This document shows positions 53,355 through 62,255 of a stretch of DNA of 64,000 bases, in pieces (position 1 is the stretch's first letter; each line of letters opens with the position of its first letter). The position numbers and the translations under genes are program-made. Source of the DNA: Mycobacterium sp. 1164985.4 (GTDB lineage: Bacteria > Actinomycetota > Actinomycetes > Mycobacteriales > Mycobacteriaceae); contig NZ_LZMD01000074.1 of the NCBI RefSeq assembly GCF_001668575.1, forward strand, positions 124,001 through 188,000. Reading direction: 5' to 3'. The notes below the pieces were generated by a model. That model had not been told where the DNA came from, did not search any database, and saw only the letters and a program-made list of their open reading frames with translations.

Positions 53355-53580
53355 GTGGAGGAATTCTCGCGGGAAGTGATCGAATTCCTCTTCGCCGGCG
53401 CCCGTACTGGGATGCTGGGCCATGTGTGGCCCCGGATGGCCGGTCGCATCGTCGACAGCGGTCGGCTTGTGTGCAGCCCGGAAAGGGGATCCGCCAAAGG
53501 CACGGCGCTGCAACGTGATCGGGATGTGGACGGTGATCGTCGACGACCAGCACCCGAGTAATCGTCCGTCAAGTCCTCGT
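53355..53580 (+). pseudogene. Decayed PPOX-class (F420/FMN-binding) protein fragment
   Basis: Between the AI-2E gene and the hydrolase lies a plus-strand frame reading EEFSREVIEFLFAGARTGML and then CSPERGSAKGTALQRDRDV. This follows the start and middle of small split-barrel PPOX proteins (typically EFLxxGTRTGxLGY ... TGxxTAKGRALxRDPRV). About 15 residues of strand are replaced, and after RDRDV the continuing part (TVIVDDQHPS) is in the next frame, so at least one indel and one frameshift are present. Nothing of the C-terminal half is seen. It would have bound F420 or FMN. Low confidence because the resemblance is by eye over a short stretch. Confidence 0.5.
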
Positions 53581-53591
53581 GGCGGTCGACA

Positions 53592-54542
53592 TCACGGAGT
53601 AGCCGAGGACCGCGTACTCCGCGAAACGGTGGACTCGGCCGGCTCGAAAACGCGCCGCAGGAAGGCGATCTGATCGTTGACGACGCGCTCATGCCACCGA
53701 GCGCCGGGATACACGTCGAAGTGGTCGCAGGGGTAGTGATGGACCGTCGCCCGCATCCGCGTCGCCGCCGCGGTCGCCGGTGCGGGAGGGGCGGTGCGGT
53801 CGTCATCGGCGATCTGCACAAGGGCCGGGCACGTCACGCGTTTGGCGCTCGAGATCGGCCGGTGGCCACCCATGACCAAGACCAGCCGGGCGGCGAACTC
53901 GTTGCGCCAGCTGGGCCCGGCGATACGGAACATCCCGTCGACCGCTCCTTCGGCGTTCAAGCCGGCCACCTCACCCGGCGCGCCGACGATCGGGATGAGC
54001 ACGGGCGGCTGGCGGAGCAGCTTGGCGGCGAGATCGCGCGCGCCATAGGTCATCATTCGCAGGACGTACCGGGGACCGAGCGTTCGCAGCGATTGGGCCA
54101 CGACCGGTAGGCCGTCCGTTGCCGGCGTCAGCGAGATGACCCCGGCGAGGTGGGGGTCACCGGCGGCGACGCGGATGACATGCCCGCCGGACAGCGACAC
54201 ACCCCACGCGACGATCCGCGCCGGGTCCACGCTTTCGAGCCGCCGGGCGTGGTCGATCACGGCGTGGTAGTCATCGACCTGCCGGGACAGTGCGATCAAT
54301 TGCCTTGGTTCTCCGGAGGATTCGGCGAAGTGACGGTAGTCGAACGTCACGACTTCGGTACCGGCGTCAGCCAGCGCCTCGGCGAACCCGAACAGTCCGC
54401 TGTCCTGGGTCGCACCCAGCCCGTGCGCCATGACGACGCAGGGGCGCCCTGCCAGGCCGGTCAACGCGGCCGTCGTCGCGGGAAAGTGATGCGCCGCGAC
54501 GAAACCGCCGTCGACCGGTATCCGAATGCGGGTGGACGTCAT
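53592..54542 (-). CDS. Alpha/beta hydrolase
   Basis: A 316-residue alpha/beta-hydrolase-fold enzyme. The oxyanion region CVVMAHGLGATQDSG is near residue 36, the nucleophile elbow is GVSLSGG (Ser about 115), and a C-terminal His (CDHFDVYPG, near 280) with an Asp in QIADDDRT completes the triad. No signal peptide. Its ATG overlaps the TetR gene stop (ATGA). With the upstream TetR and FMO genes it forms a Baeyer-Villiger-like arrangement: FMO makes an ester from a ketone, hydrolase cleaves it. That pathway is an inference; the substrate is unknown. Confidence 0.87.
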   Translation of the reverse strand: MTSTRIRIPVDGGFVAAHHFPATTAALTGLAGRPCVVMAHGLGATQDSGLFGFAEALADAGTEVVTFDYRHFAESSGEPRQLIALSRQVDDYHAVIDHARRLESVDPARIVAWGVSLSGGHVIRVAAGDPHLAGVISLTPATDGLPVVAQSLRTLGPRYVLRMMTYGARDLAAKLLRQPPVLIPIVGAPGEVAGLNAEGAVDGMFRIAGPSWRNEFAARLVLVMGGHRPISSAKRVTCPALVQIADDDRTAPPAPATAAATRMRATVHHYPCDHFDVYPGARWHERVVNDQIAFLRRVFEPAESTVSRSTRSSATP

Positions 54543-55168
54543 TGTGTCGTTCCTCCGAATAACGCCGTATGCCAGATGTGAATGACAGCCGCGAGCAGCG
54601 GACCGGCAGCCTCCGGTCCGTCCTCGGAACGAATGTGGCGGTCGAGCACCCGTTCGTTCATGGTGATCAGCGCGTGGGCCAGCGCCCGGGCGTCGGGGAT
54701 GTCGATGGTCGGCTGGGTGGCGATGAAGTCACAGACGAACTCCTCGTACCGCGCCAGCCACTGGTCCCAGATCGCCCTCGCCTCGGGGTCGGAGTCACGG
54801 GCGTCGAGCATCGCCCGGAACAGCGTGCGGTGGGTGTGCCACGATTCGAACGTCCGAGTCATGGCGTCGGCCACCGACTTTCGCGGATCGCCACCGCCTG
54901 CCAGAAAGCCCCCGATCGCGAAGACGTCGTCCTGAAATATCCCGGTGAGCAGTTCGGTGACGACTTCGTGTTTTCCGGCGAAGTAGAAGTAGAACGCCGG
55001 CCGTTTCAGACCCGCCGCCTTCGCGACCTCCGCAACGCTGATGTCGGCGAGCGAATGGCTCTGCAGCTGTTCCTCGAATGCCTCGAGGAGCCGGAGCCTG
55101 CTCTCGTCGCCGCGCGGCTGTGGCCGGCGCGCGTTGCGCCGCGACGTCTGCGTCGACTCAGGCGGCAC
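54539..55168 (-). CDS. TetR-family regulator (FMO/hydrolase unit)
   Basis: A 209-residue TetR regulator. The helix-turn-helix spans about residues 20-70 (LADISVAEVAKAAGLKRPAFYFYFAGKHEVVTELL), typical of EthR-like proteins, followed by a long helical ligand domain. The GTG at 55168 lies 11 bases inside the end of the FMO gene; the longer open frame is only the opposite-frame reading of that gene. The hydrolase gene overlaps its end (ATGA). EthR of M. tuberculosis controls the Baeyer-Villiger monooxygenase EthA in a comparable pair. The palindrome at 56579 is the likely operator. Confidence 0.87.
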   Translation of the reverse strand: MPPESTQTSRRNARRPQPRGDESRLRLLEAFEEQLQSHSLADISVAEVAKAAGLKRPAFYFYFAGKHEVVTELLTGIFQDDVFAIGGFLAGGGDPRKSVADAMTRTFESWHTHRTLFRAMLDARDSDPEARAIWDQWLARYEEFVCDFIATQPTIDIPDARALAHALITMNERVLDRHIRSEDGPEAAGPLLAAVIHIWHTALFGGTTQ

Positions 55169-56528
55169 CGGCCGCCTCGCGTGCCCGGCCCGCCAGTTGC
55201 ACCGGTCCGAGTTTCTCGACACGCTTGCGCCCCGCAGGCAGCTCGCGTTTGCGCATGTCACGTTCGTAATCCCAGTAGTCCACCTGCTGGGTGTGTCGCG
55301 GTTTGTCGGCGAAGTGCCCGACGTATTTGCGTTCGTCCGCGGCGATGACGCGCCACATCTCGGATTCGGACGGGGGTCGGTAGGTGCCTGCGAGATACGC
55401 GGCGACCAAACGGGCCTGGCACTCCACGAACGGGAACAGCGTCGGCACCGCCTGAGCAAATCCCATGAAGAGCAGATCGTCGATGCCCGGTTGGAGGATC
55501 CGCTTGTACAGCGGCAGCCGGTTGTCGGGGGCCTCGATGAAGCTGCGGTCGAAGAACGGGAACGTGATGTTGTATCCCGTCGCGTAGATGATGACGTCGG
55601 CCTCCACGGATGTGCCGTCGACGAACACCACCGAACGCCCGTCCAGGCGTTCGATATTCGGCTTGGCGGTCGCGTCGCCGGACCCCAACCGCATCAGCAG
55701 TTCGGCGGATTGGGTGGGGTGCGCCTCGAGGAAGCGATGATTGGGTTTGGGTAAGCCGTAGTTCTCGGGATCGCCGAACATCAGCTTGGCGAACGGCTGC
55801 ATCGCGCGCCGCTGCCACGACAGCGGGATCACCGGCAGCGAGCGCGCGACCTTGTCGGCGGTCTTGCCGAAGATGTACTTCGGAACAACCCATGCACCGG
55901 AGCGCGTCGAGAGATAAACCGTGTTGCGCCAGGACTTCTGAGAGAGCTCGGAGACAAGATCGGCCGCCGAGTTGCCGATGCCGACCACGACGATGCGCTT
56001 GCCGCGCAGATCCAGCGGTTCGGTGGGGTCGATGTAGGAGTGGGCGTGGATGCTCTCGCCCGTGAACTCGCCCGGGAATTCGGGTGTGCGCGGATCCCAG
56101 TGATGACCGTTCGCCACGACCAGGACGTCGTAGCGCCGCGTCTGTCCGTCCGCGGTGTCGAGTTCCCAACCACCGTGGGGCAGGCGCCGCGCGTGCTTGA
56201 CCTCGTTCTGGAATTGAATGCGGTCCAGCAGGCCGAAGGTTTCGGCGTAGTCGTCCAGGTACTCCTTGACCTGCGAGTGATGCGGGAAGTCGGGGAGGTC
56301 GTCGCGCATCGGGAAGTCGCGAAACGACAGGCACTCGCGCGAGGTATCGATGTGCAACGACCGATAGGCGCTGGAGTGGCCGTTCGGATTGCGGAACGCC
56401 CAGTTGCCGCCGATCCGGTCGGACGACTCGAAGCAGTCGTACTCGATCCCGGCGTCCGCGAGGTTCTTGCCGGTGGTCAAGCCGCTGATGCCCGCACCGA
56501 TGATTGCCGCAGTGGGTGATGAAGCCAT
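55158..56528 (-). CDS. Flavin-containing / Baeyer-Villiger-type monooxygenase
   Basis: A 456-residue FAD/NADPH monooxygenase. FAD motif IIGAGISGLTTGKNL near residue 10; the FMO fingerprint region FPGEFTGESIHAHSY near 160; NADPH motif VVVGIGNSAADLVSEL near 185; and YATGYNITFPF near 320 (ATGY motif). The length and the FTGESIHAHSY stretch are nearer to classical FMO than to larger BVMOs. ATG at 56528; a longer frame reaches 56621 with no family sequence. It inserts one oxygen atom into a ketone, sulfide or amine. The 3' end overlaps the TetR gene by 11 bases, and a divergent SDR lies across the regulator site. Confidence 0.88.
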   Translation of the reverse strand: MASSPTAAIIGAGISGLTTGKNLADAGIEYDCFESSDRIGGNWAFRNPNGHSSAYRSLHIDTSRECLSFRDFPMRDDLPDFPHHSQVKEYLDDYAETFGLLDRIQFQNEVKHARRLPHGGWELDTADGQTRRYDVLVVANGHHWDPRTPEFPGEFTGESIHAHSYIDPTEPLDLRGKRIVVVGIGNSAADLVSELSQKSWRNTVYLSTRSGAWVVPKYIFGKTADKVARSLPVIPLSWQRRAMQPFAKLMFGDPENYGLPKPNHRFLEAHPTQSAELLMRLGSGDATAKPNIERLDGRSVVFVDGTSVEADVIIYATGYNITFPFFDRSFIEAPDNRLPLYKRILQPGIDDLLFMGFAQAVPTLFPFVECQARLVAAYLAGTYRPPSESEMWRVIAADERKYVGHFADKPRHTQQVDYWDYERDMRKRELPAGRKRVEKLGPVQLAGRAREAAGAA

Positions 56529-56578
56529 GTTGCCCGCCGTTTCTGTTAACTCCGTCACCGCGCACGCTACCAAATTTC

Positions 56579-56590
56579 TGACAGCTGTCA
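56579..56590. promoter_or_regulatory. Candidate TetR operator, FMO/SDR gap
   Basis: TGACAGCTGTCA is a perfect 12-base palindrome with AT-rich flanks (AAATTTC and AAGAATTT) in the divergent gap between FMO (start 56528) and the SDR gene (start 56699). It is placed to let the TetR-type protein of the FMO unit control both directions. Confidence 0.6.
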
Positions 56591-56698
56591 AAGAATTTGT
56601 TCCTACGCGTGACAAGTGCACGTAGGCCCCCGATCGGCACGTCGTGCCGCGCCGAACTCAGTAACGTGCCCACCCGGGGACGACGAGAGGACGAATCC

Positions 56699-57571
56699 GT
56701 GGACGAACACGCTCCACTCGAGGGCAAGGTTGCGATTGTGACCGGCACCAGTCGAGGCGTGGGGGTCGGCATCGCCCATGAACTGTTGCGCGCAGGAGCC
56801 ATCGTCGTCGGATGTTCACGCCGCCCACTCGATGCGATGCCCGGCGTCCAGGACAACGCCGATTGGCTCGTCCGTTCCTCGCAACGGGTATGCGACCAGG
56901 GCGACTACCGCGCCATCGACGACTTCGTCTCCGGTGTGGCGGCCGACTACGGGCGCATCGACATACTGGTGAACAACGCCGGCGGCACCGTCCCCACCCC
57001 GCACGTCGAGGATGTTCCCGAACTCGTTTCGCGCATCCAGGGCGCGCCCGCGGGTGCCGACGACTTCGAGCGCACCGTGCTGTTTCACTCGTTCGCCATT
57101 CAGATGAACTTGATCAGCCCAATGTGGTTCGCCATCAGGGTTTTTCGGCAGATGTGCAGACAGGACGGCGTCGGCTCTATCGTCAACATCTCCTCGGGCG
57201 CCGGCCATCCCGCCGGGTCGCCCACGCTGGTCTCCTACGGTGCGGCCAAATCTGGGCTCAACCACCTGACCCGGTCGCTGGCCCAGGAATGGGGGCCGAA
57301 AGCGCGGGTGAACTGCCTGGCGCTCGGGCCCACGACGACCGACAACTTCAAGGCGTTCGTGTTGCCCAAGGACGATCCGACCGGCGAGAGGTACTTCCGT
57401 GACATCCCTTTGCGCAGGGCGGGAGAGCCGGACGAAGTCGGACGCGCGGTGGTGTTCCTGTGCAGCGGCCAAGCCGACTACATCAATGGCACCACCATCG
57501 AGATCGACGGCGGGATGCTGCCCGGTGTGCTCTACGAGGCCGGTCTCAAAACGATCACGGATCTGCTGTGA
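56699..57571 (+). CDS. Short-chain dehydrogenase/reductase
   Basis: A 290-residue SDR. Cofactor motif VTGTSRGVGVGIAHELL near residue 16, NNAGG at about 93, catalytic Ser in NISSGAG near 160, and Tyr/Lys in YGAAKSGLNH near 180. The N-terminal Gly-rich motif TSRGVG and a following Arg suggest NAD(P) use. It starts with GTG behind GAGAGGA; upstream ATG extension is not needed. Divergent from FMO with a palindromic operator in between, it may supply a ketone for the FMO by oxidising an alcohol. Substrate unknown. Confidence 0.88.
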   Translation: MDEHAPLEGKVAIVTGTSRGVGVGIAHELLRAGAIVVGCSRRPLDAMPGVQDNADWLVRSSQRVCDQGDYRAIDDFVSGVAADYGRIDILVNNAGGTVPTPHVEDVPELVSRIQGAPAGADDFERTVLFHSFAIQMNLISPMWFAIRVFRQMCRQDGVGSIVNISSGAGHPAGSPTLVSYGAAKSGLNHLTRSLAQEWGPKARVNCLALGPTTTDNFKAFVLPKDDPTGERYFRDIPLRRAGEPDEVGRAVVFLCSGQADYINGTTIEIDGGMLPGVLYEAGLKTITDLL

Positions 57572-57631
57572 AGGGAGACTGCCCCGGCGTGGCTACGTTG
57601 TTCACATCTGTCACTCTGTTAACTTGCCCGC

Positions 57632-58441
57632 GTGCGCGAGACGCCGTGGGTTCCGAGCGAGCGCCGCTCGCACCCGGTTTCCCGACGTGAGGCGCTGCGT
57701 TATGCCGCCGCGATGTCGGCGCTGGCCGGTCTCGGTGCCGCGGCCGCGAGCGTCGGAACACCCCTCGCGTCGGCCGCCGCTCCCACACTGATCGACTTCG
57801 CCACGCGGCAGATCCCGGCTCAAGACATCCGCGCCGCCGGCCACTCCGGGGTGATCAACTACGTATCGACCTCGCGTCCCGGTTCGAATTTCGGCGCCAA
57901 ACCGATCACCCTGCCGTACGCGCGGTCACTGAACGCCGCCGGTCTGGTCATCGTCAGCAACTATCAATACGGAAAGCCCGGGGGGACAGCGCCTTCGGAC
58001 TTCACTCGCGGATATGCCGGCGGCATCGCCGATGCGCGCACCGCATGGCAGTTGCATACCGCGGCCGGCGGCGGCAAAAGCGCGCCGATCTTCTTCAGCA
58101 TCGACGACGACATCGACCGCAACGCGTGGACCAACCTGGCGCTGCCGTGGTTTCGGGGAATCAACTCCGTGATCGGCGTGCAGCGCACCGGGATCTACGG
58201 CGGGATCAATGCCTGTCAGTGGGCGGCGGCCGACGGCGTCATCGGGCGTTCGGGCACACCCGGCCGCGTATGGGCGTGGCAGACCAGGTCCTGGTCGAAG
58301 GGCCAGGTGTACCCGGCTGCGGTGCTCTATCAACGGGTCATCGACACCGCCTCGAACCCAGGCCCCGTGGTGGGCGGGATCCGCGTCGATGTCAACGACG
58401 TGCTGGCCCAGGACTGCGGCCAGTGGAATCTGCACCCGTGA
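57632..58441 (+). CDS. Secreted DUF1906 (glycoside-hydrolase-like) protein
   Basis: A 269-residue exported protein. SRREALRYAAAMSALAGLGA is a twin-arginine signal (Arg-Arg then hydrophobic run), cleavage near ASAA. The mature domain matches DUF1906 (TIM-barrel, GH25-like): LIDFATRQIPAQDIRAAG, NYVSTSRPGSNFG, IFFSIDDDID with an Asp cluster, GIYGGINACQW and WAWQTRSWSKGQ. A role in peptidoglycan or other polysaccharide hydrolysis is plausible because the fold resembles GH25 lysozymes, but it is not proven. Start is GTG at 57632; 60 bases follow the SDR gene, so co-transcription is possible. Confidence 0.82.
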   Translation: MRETPWVPSERRSHPVSRREALRYAAAMSALAGLGAAAASVGTPLASAAAPTLIDFATRQIPAQDIRAAGHSGVINYVSTSRPGSNFGAKPITLPYARSLNAAGLVIVSNYQYGKPGGTAPSDFTRGYAGGIADARTAWQLHTAAGGGKSAPIFFSIDDDIDRNAWTNLALPWFRGINSVIGVQRTGIYGGINACQWAAADGVIGRSGTPGRVWAWQTRSWSKGQVYPAAVLYQRVIDTASNPGPVVGGIRVDVNDVLAQDCGQWNLHP

Positions 58442-58483
58442 GCGCTGGTTCCGCGGTGGCCCTTCCTAATTCGGCAAATACTC

Positions 58484-59872
58484 TCAGCCGGTGAAGGTTT
58501 CGCCCGATAACGACTGATCGTGATGGGTGTAGGTCAGCGGAATCTGCCGGCCCGCAGCGATCTTGCTCAGCATGGCGATCCGTTCCCGCGCGGCTGCGCC
58601 GGTCCTCTTCCGTTGTTCGCGAGTAGGATTCGACCACGGCAGACGATCGGTGATCATCGCGAGGCGCACGTTGACTTTGGTGATGTTCTCGAAGATCCGT
58701 ACTCGTCGCTCGAAGTCGTATCCGAGCGGTTCGAAGAGTGAACCGGCGATCATGGCTTCGATCTGCCGGTATCCGAACACGACGCCGGCCGGCGCAAGCG
58801 CAATTGTGGCGGTGATCTGGTTGGCGTAGCGCTCCACCAGCTTCCTGGCCCAGCCGGGAAGCGTCTCCGTGAGAGTGGCGATGTGGGCCGGCCCCGCGAT
58901 CGCATCAACGAGCTGGGCACGCCACGGCGACGGGTTGCCACCCCTGGCCAGGACGTAGTTCAACGACTTGATCAATTCGACACCGTTCGGCGAGCGCAGC
59001 ACTTCCGGAGCGCCCCACAGCTGTCCTGAGAACGAGGAGTACTCGGCGAGATCCTCGAGCTGCTGCGCGGTCAGCTGCCGTCCGAACGCGTGGTCGACGA
59101 GCCGGCCGAGCAGCATCCCGCTGCCGAAGCCCAGCAGCGAGGTCACCGGAATGGGTTCGCCGAACTTGAGATAGACGTCGTCACCCCACTTGCGGCGTAG
59201 CCCGCGGCTGGCCTGTGCGTGCATCAACCGCACCCGCACCACGTCCTGGAACGCCTCGGAGTTGCGATCGAAGATGTCGGGCAGCGTGAATTGCGCGAAC
59301 ACCCGCGCGGTTTCGATGAAGCGGCGCGGACCGTCGTCCGCGAACCGACCGGTGGCACCGGTGGCCGCCGAGATGTCGCCGGTCATCGCGGTCTCGTAGA
59401 ACGCCCACCCCTGGATGATCGTGGTGGCCGACTTGGTGGCCGACATCGCGAGCATCCGACCCCGTTCGGCGGAGACCAGATCGAACTGGGCGGGCAGACC
59501 GTCCAGGTGCTCGAAGAGGTCGACGAGTTCTTGCGGGGGATCCCCGATCGAGTCGATGCCCTGCGTCAGGGCCTGCTCGAACAGCGCGCGTCCTTGTTCG
59601 TGGCCGATGCGCTCGAATGCGTCGACCACGGCGCCCATGTACTCATCGCCCTGCCAGAAGTAGTCGTCGCGCCAGCGCGTGAGGTCGTTGGGTTCGACCT
59701 CCTTGTCGATGTCGATCCAGTCGCCGAACATGAACTCGCGCATGTGCCGCCACTGGGGGGCGAAGTGGTCACGTCCGGGCGGGATCGGCCGCAACGGCTT
59801 GTCCGGATGGTCGCGGCGATTGAAACCGACGTCGTCCAGCTGGATCTTGGGACGCTCCCCGGTCACCGTCAT
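58484..59872 (-). CDS. MpaB/latex-clearing-protein-type oxygenase (second copy)
   Basis: A 462-residue DUF2236-family protein with no signal peptide. It shares VRVRLMHAQASRGLR near residue 218 with HVRIMHVSVRDRV of the protein at 6483-7742; other shared spots include GRMLAMSATKSATTIIQGW. Family members bind heme b and cleave C=C bonds or oxidise lipids. A separate convergent gene (DUF1906) ends 42 bases away. Mycobacteria carry several such proteins with no known substrate. Start is ATG 59872. Confidence 0.82.
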   Translation of the reverse strand: MTVTGERPKIQLDDVGFNRRDHPDKPLRPIPPGRDHFAPQWRHMREFMFGDWIDIDKEVEPNDLTRWRDDYFWQGDEYMGAVVDAFERIGHEQGRALFEQALTQGIDSIGDPPQELVDLFEHLDGLPAQFDLVSAERGRMLAMSATKSATTIIQGWAFYETAMTGDISAATGATGRFADDGPRRFIETARVFAQFTLPDIFDRNSEAFQDVVRVRLMHAQASRGLRRKWGDDVYLKFGEPIPVTSLLGFGSGMLLGRLVDHAFGRQLTAQQLEDLAEYSSFSGQLWGAPEVLRSPNGVELIKSLNYVLARGGNPSPWRAQLVDAIAGPAHIATLTETLPGWARKLVERYANQITATIALAPAGVVFGYRQIEAMIAGSLFEPLGYDFERRVRIFENITKVNVRLAMITDRLPWSNPTREQRKRTGAAARERIAMLSKIAAGRQIPLTYTHHDQSLSGETFTG

Positions 59873-59966
59873 GCAGCCAACTCACTCTCCGTCATACAGG
59901 ACACTGATTTCGACGTTAGCTCAGTCGGCGCGGGAAGTGAACCGCCATTCTGGTTTCGCCGGCCGG

Positions 59967-61085
59967 TCAGCGACGGGGTGTGGTGGTGACGTGCACGTGG
60001 TCGTAGTGGCCGTAACCCGAACCCGCCGGACCGTCCGGCGTGTAGTAGGTACCGCGCCAGATCACGTCCTGCAATCCGAAGCGGCTCGCATTGCTCAGCA
60101 TGAACGCCTTGATCTCGTCTCCGAGTGCGATGCCTTCGGGGCTCTCGGGGTTGGGGATCATCACGTCGATCGCCAGGCCGCTCGGATGCCACGGCTTCGA
60201 GTCGGGCCTGACCCCGTCGATGTCGGAGATCTGGGGGAACCGGGCGCTGATGGCGCGCGCGGCGAGGACGGTGTTCGGTTGCAACCCCGCCTCGGAGGCG
60301 ACGCCGGGGGGCAACGCATCGGGCACGGCGAGGGCGACCGCCGGCGGAGGCGCGACGTCGCCGGGCGGCGGGCCGGGCATCGCGAGGATCGGCGGGACGG
60401 GCGCTGCCGGCGCCGGCGGTGGCGTCGCGGCGGCATTGTCGACCACCGCCCGCTGACCCGGCGTCAGCACGGCGTACTGCGCCTCGGCGGCGGCGATCTG
60501 TTTCTGCAGTTCCCGGAACTTCGCCTGGAGGTCCGAGCGCACGGCCGCAGACTGCTCGGCAGCGCTCCGGGCGTCGGCGGCCGATTTCTCCGATGCCCGG
60601 GCGGCGCTTTCCGCGCTCTTACGCGCCGATTGGAAGGCCTTCATCTGCGCCGTGGTCTCGGTGGTGATCGCACGCTGGATGGACAGCTGGTCGATCAGCT
60701 GTTGGGGCGAGCCCGCGCTGAGCAACGCCGCCCACTGGCCGGTGCGTCCGCTGACGTACGTCATCGCGGCCACCTTGTCGGCCGCGGCTTGCCGGTCGGC
60801 CAGCTGGGCGTTCGCGGCATCGAGAGCCGCCACGTCTTTGCGATGGCGGTCTTCGGCCTGGGCTTGGGCGGCCGCTTTGTCTGCGGCATCCTGTTGAGCC
60901 TGGGTGACGGCTTCGCGGGTCTGCACCGCCTGGCGCGACAGCTCATCGAGCCTGGCCAGAGCGTCAGACGCCGGGTCCGCGGTGACGACGCCGGCCAGGG
61001 ACACGGCCAACGTCAGGACCGCGGCTGCGACGCCAGCCCCCGCTCGGGGAGAGAAACGGCGCGCCCGACCCATTCGGATTGTCAC
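59967..61085 (-). CDS. Secreted coiled-coil cell-wall protein with M15/ARB-type C-terminal domain
   Basis: A 372-residue exported protein. Signal region MGRARRFSPRAGAGVAAAVLTLAVSLAGVVTA. Residues 38-220 are Ala/Gln/Glu-rich coiled coil (QQDAADKAAAQAQAEDRHRK; SARKSAESAARASEKSAADA), as in RipA/RipB-type NlpC/P60 proteins. A Pro-rich linker follows. The C-terminal domain (about 275-372) contains KPWHPSGLAIDVMIPNPES and YDHVHVTT, the His/Asp/His pattern of M15/ARB_07466-type hydrolases. It probably binds and trims peptidoglycan. It may instead be a pseudo-enzyme; metal ligands visible are His, Asp and two late His. Confidence 0.78.
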   Translation of the reverse strand: MTIRMGRARRFSPRAGAGVAAAVLTLAVSLAGVVTADPASDALARLDELSRQAVQTREAVTQAQQDAADKAAAQAQAEDRHRKDVAALDAANAQLADRQAAADKVAAMTYVSGRTGQWAALLSAGSPQQLIDQLSIQRAITTETTAQMKAFQSARKSAESAARASEKSAADARSAAEQSAAVRSDLQAKFRELQKQIAAAEAQYAVLTPGQRAVVDNAAATPPPAPAAPVPPILAMPGPPPGDVAPPPAVALAVPDALPPGVASEAGLQPNTVLAARAISARFPQISDIDGVRPDSKPWHPSGLAIDVMIPNPESPEGIALGDEIKAFMLSNASRFGLQDVIWRGTYYTPDGPAGSGYGHYDHVHVTTTPRR

Positions 61086-61188
61086 GATCCTTCGCTGTAG
61101 GGACCCGTCGCGGCCCGGCTACGTATGTCTCGGACAGGGTATGAACTGGCGGCGGCGATGTCTATTCGTCCGTCGAAGGAGCTGTTGA

Positions 61189-62004
61189 TCAGACCTTGTT
61201 GAGTAGGCCGGCGTCGACAGGCACGACGGTGCCGGTGACGTATCGGGCGTCGTCGGAGGCGAGCCACGCGACGGCGTTGGCGATGTCACGCGCTTCGACG
61301 TAGTCGACCGGGATGGCGTTTTCGAGCGATCGCGCGATGGCGGGCTCGTACTTCTTGAGCATGCTGAGATCACCGTTGTTGGCCATCGGCGTCGCCACTG
61401 TCGTCGGCGCCACGGTGTTCACCCGAATATAGTGCGGGGCAAGGTAGTTGGCGTATGCGCGCATGAGTCCGACGACTCCGTGCTTGGCGGCGGTGTAGGC
61501 GATCATGCCTCCGGATACGACGGGGGTGCCGATCAGCCCGCCGGTTGAACTGGTCAGGATGATCGAGCCGCCGCGGTCCTGCTTGAGCAGCGTGGGGACG
61601 GCGACGCGCAGCGTGTTCCACACGCCCTTGAGGTTGACGTTCATGACGTCTTCCCATTGCTCGTCGTCGGTGGTGGCGCCGCCCGGGCCGATCCCGGCGT
61701 TGGCGGCGACGATGTCGACGCCGCCGAGTTCGGCGGTCCCGTCGTCGAACGCCTTCTGCAGGGCCGCCACGTCGCTGACGTCCGCCTCGCGCGCCACGAT
61801 GCGCCTGCCGAGCGATTCCACCTGCCGCACAGTCTCGTTCAGGTCCTCAGGCGTCGACATCTTGTAGGCCACCGTGCTGTACTGCGCGCATACGTCGATC
61901 GCGATGACATCGGCGCCCTCCTCCGCGAGCCGGACCGCGTGCGCGCGGCCCTGGCCTCGCGCGGCCCCGGTGATGAAGGCGACCTTGCCCTCGAGCTTGC
62001 CCAT
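61189..62004 (-). CDS. Mycofactocin-type short-chain dehydrogenase
   Basis: A 271-residue SDR. MGKLEGKVAFITGAARGQGRAHAVRLAEEGADVIAID starts the family of mycofactocin-coupled SDRs, which hold their nicotinamide cofactor tightly and pass electrons to mycofactocin. NAGIG, Ser in ILTSSTGG, and Tyr/Lys in AYTAAKHGVV are the catalytic parts. The insertion after IDVCAQYST in the adenosine pocket region is characteristic of this group. AGGAGTAGTC before ATG is a good ribosome-binding site. Substrate (alcohol or steroid type) unknown. Confidence 0.88.
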   Translation of the reverse strand: MGKLEGKVAFITGAARGQGRAHAVRLAEEGADVIAIDVCAQYSTVAYKMSTPEDLNETVRQVESLGRRIVAREADVSDVAALQKAFDDGTAELGGVDIVAANAGIGPGGATTDDEQWEDVMNVNLKGVWNTLRVAVPTLLKQDRGGSIILTSSTGGLIGTPVVSGGMIAYTAAKHGVVGLMRAYANYLAPHYIRVNTVAPTTVATPMANNGDLSMLKKYEPAIARSLENAIPVDYVEARDIANAVAWLASDDARYVTGTVVPVDAGLLNKV

Positions 62005-62132
62005 GACTACTCCTGTTCAGATGGGTGACGTCGAGGCGTCATCGGCCTCGGCCGCGGGGTTCACGGCGCTAAGTTTGAGCGACTGCCCAAATTAATGCAA
62101 GAGCCTGCGTCTTCGCTTCACGCAGGAAGCGG

Positions 62133-62255
62133 TCAGAAGAGCTTGTAGGCCTCATAGGACACCGAGAAGCCGTGACCGGAGTCGCCGTCGCGGCACGTCA
62201 CGCGCGGTTCGGCGCTCTCGAGGGTGCCCGCCCGGCTACCCCTTGTCGCCAACAT
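62133..62255 (-). CDS. Small protein, 40 aa, with strong ribosome-binding site
   Basis: Minus-strand ATG at 62255 preceded by GAAGGAGG at the ideal distance. The product starts MLATRGSRAGTLESAEP and ends HGFSVSYEAYKLF, with one Cys. It is basic at the N-terminus and aromatic-rich at the C-terminus; no membrane segment. I recognise no family. The perfect Shine-Dalgarno sequence is the main support. The rest of the 62005-62385 gap holds nothing else I can support, and this gene is likely monocistronic or the last in a unit with the 62386-62751 gene, 130 bases upstream on the same strand. Confidence 0.5.
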   Translation of the reverse strand: MLATRGSRAGTLESAEPRVTCRDGDSGHGFSVSYEAYKLF

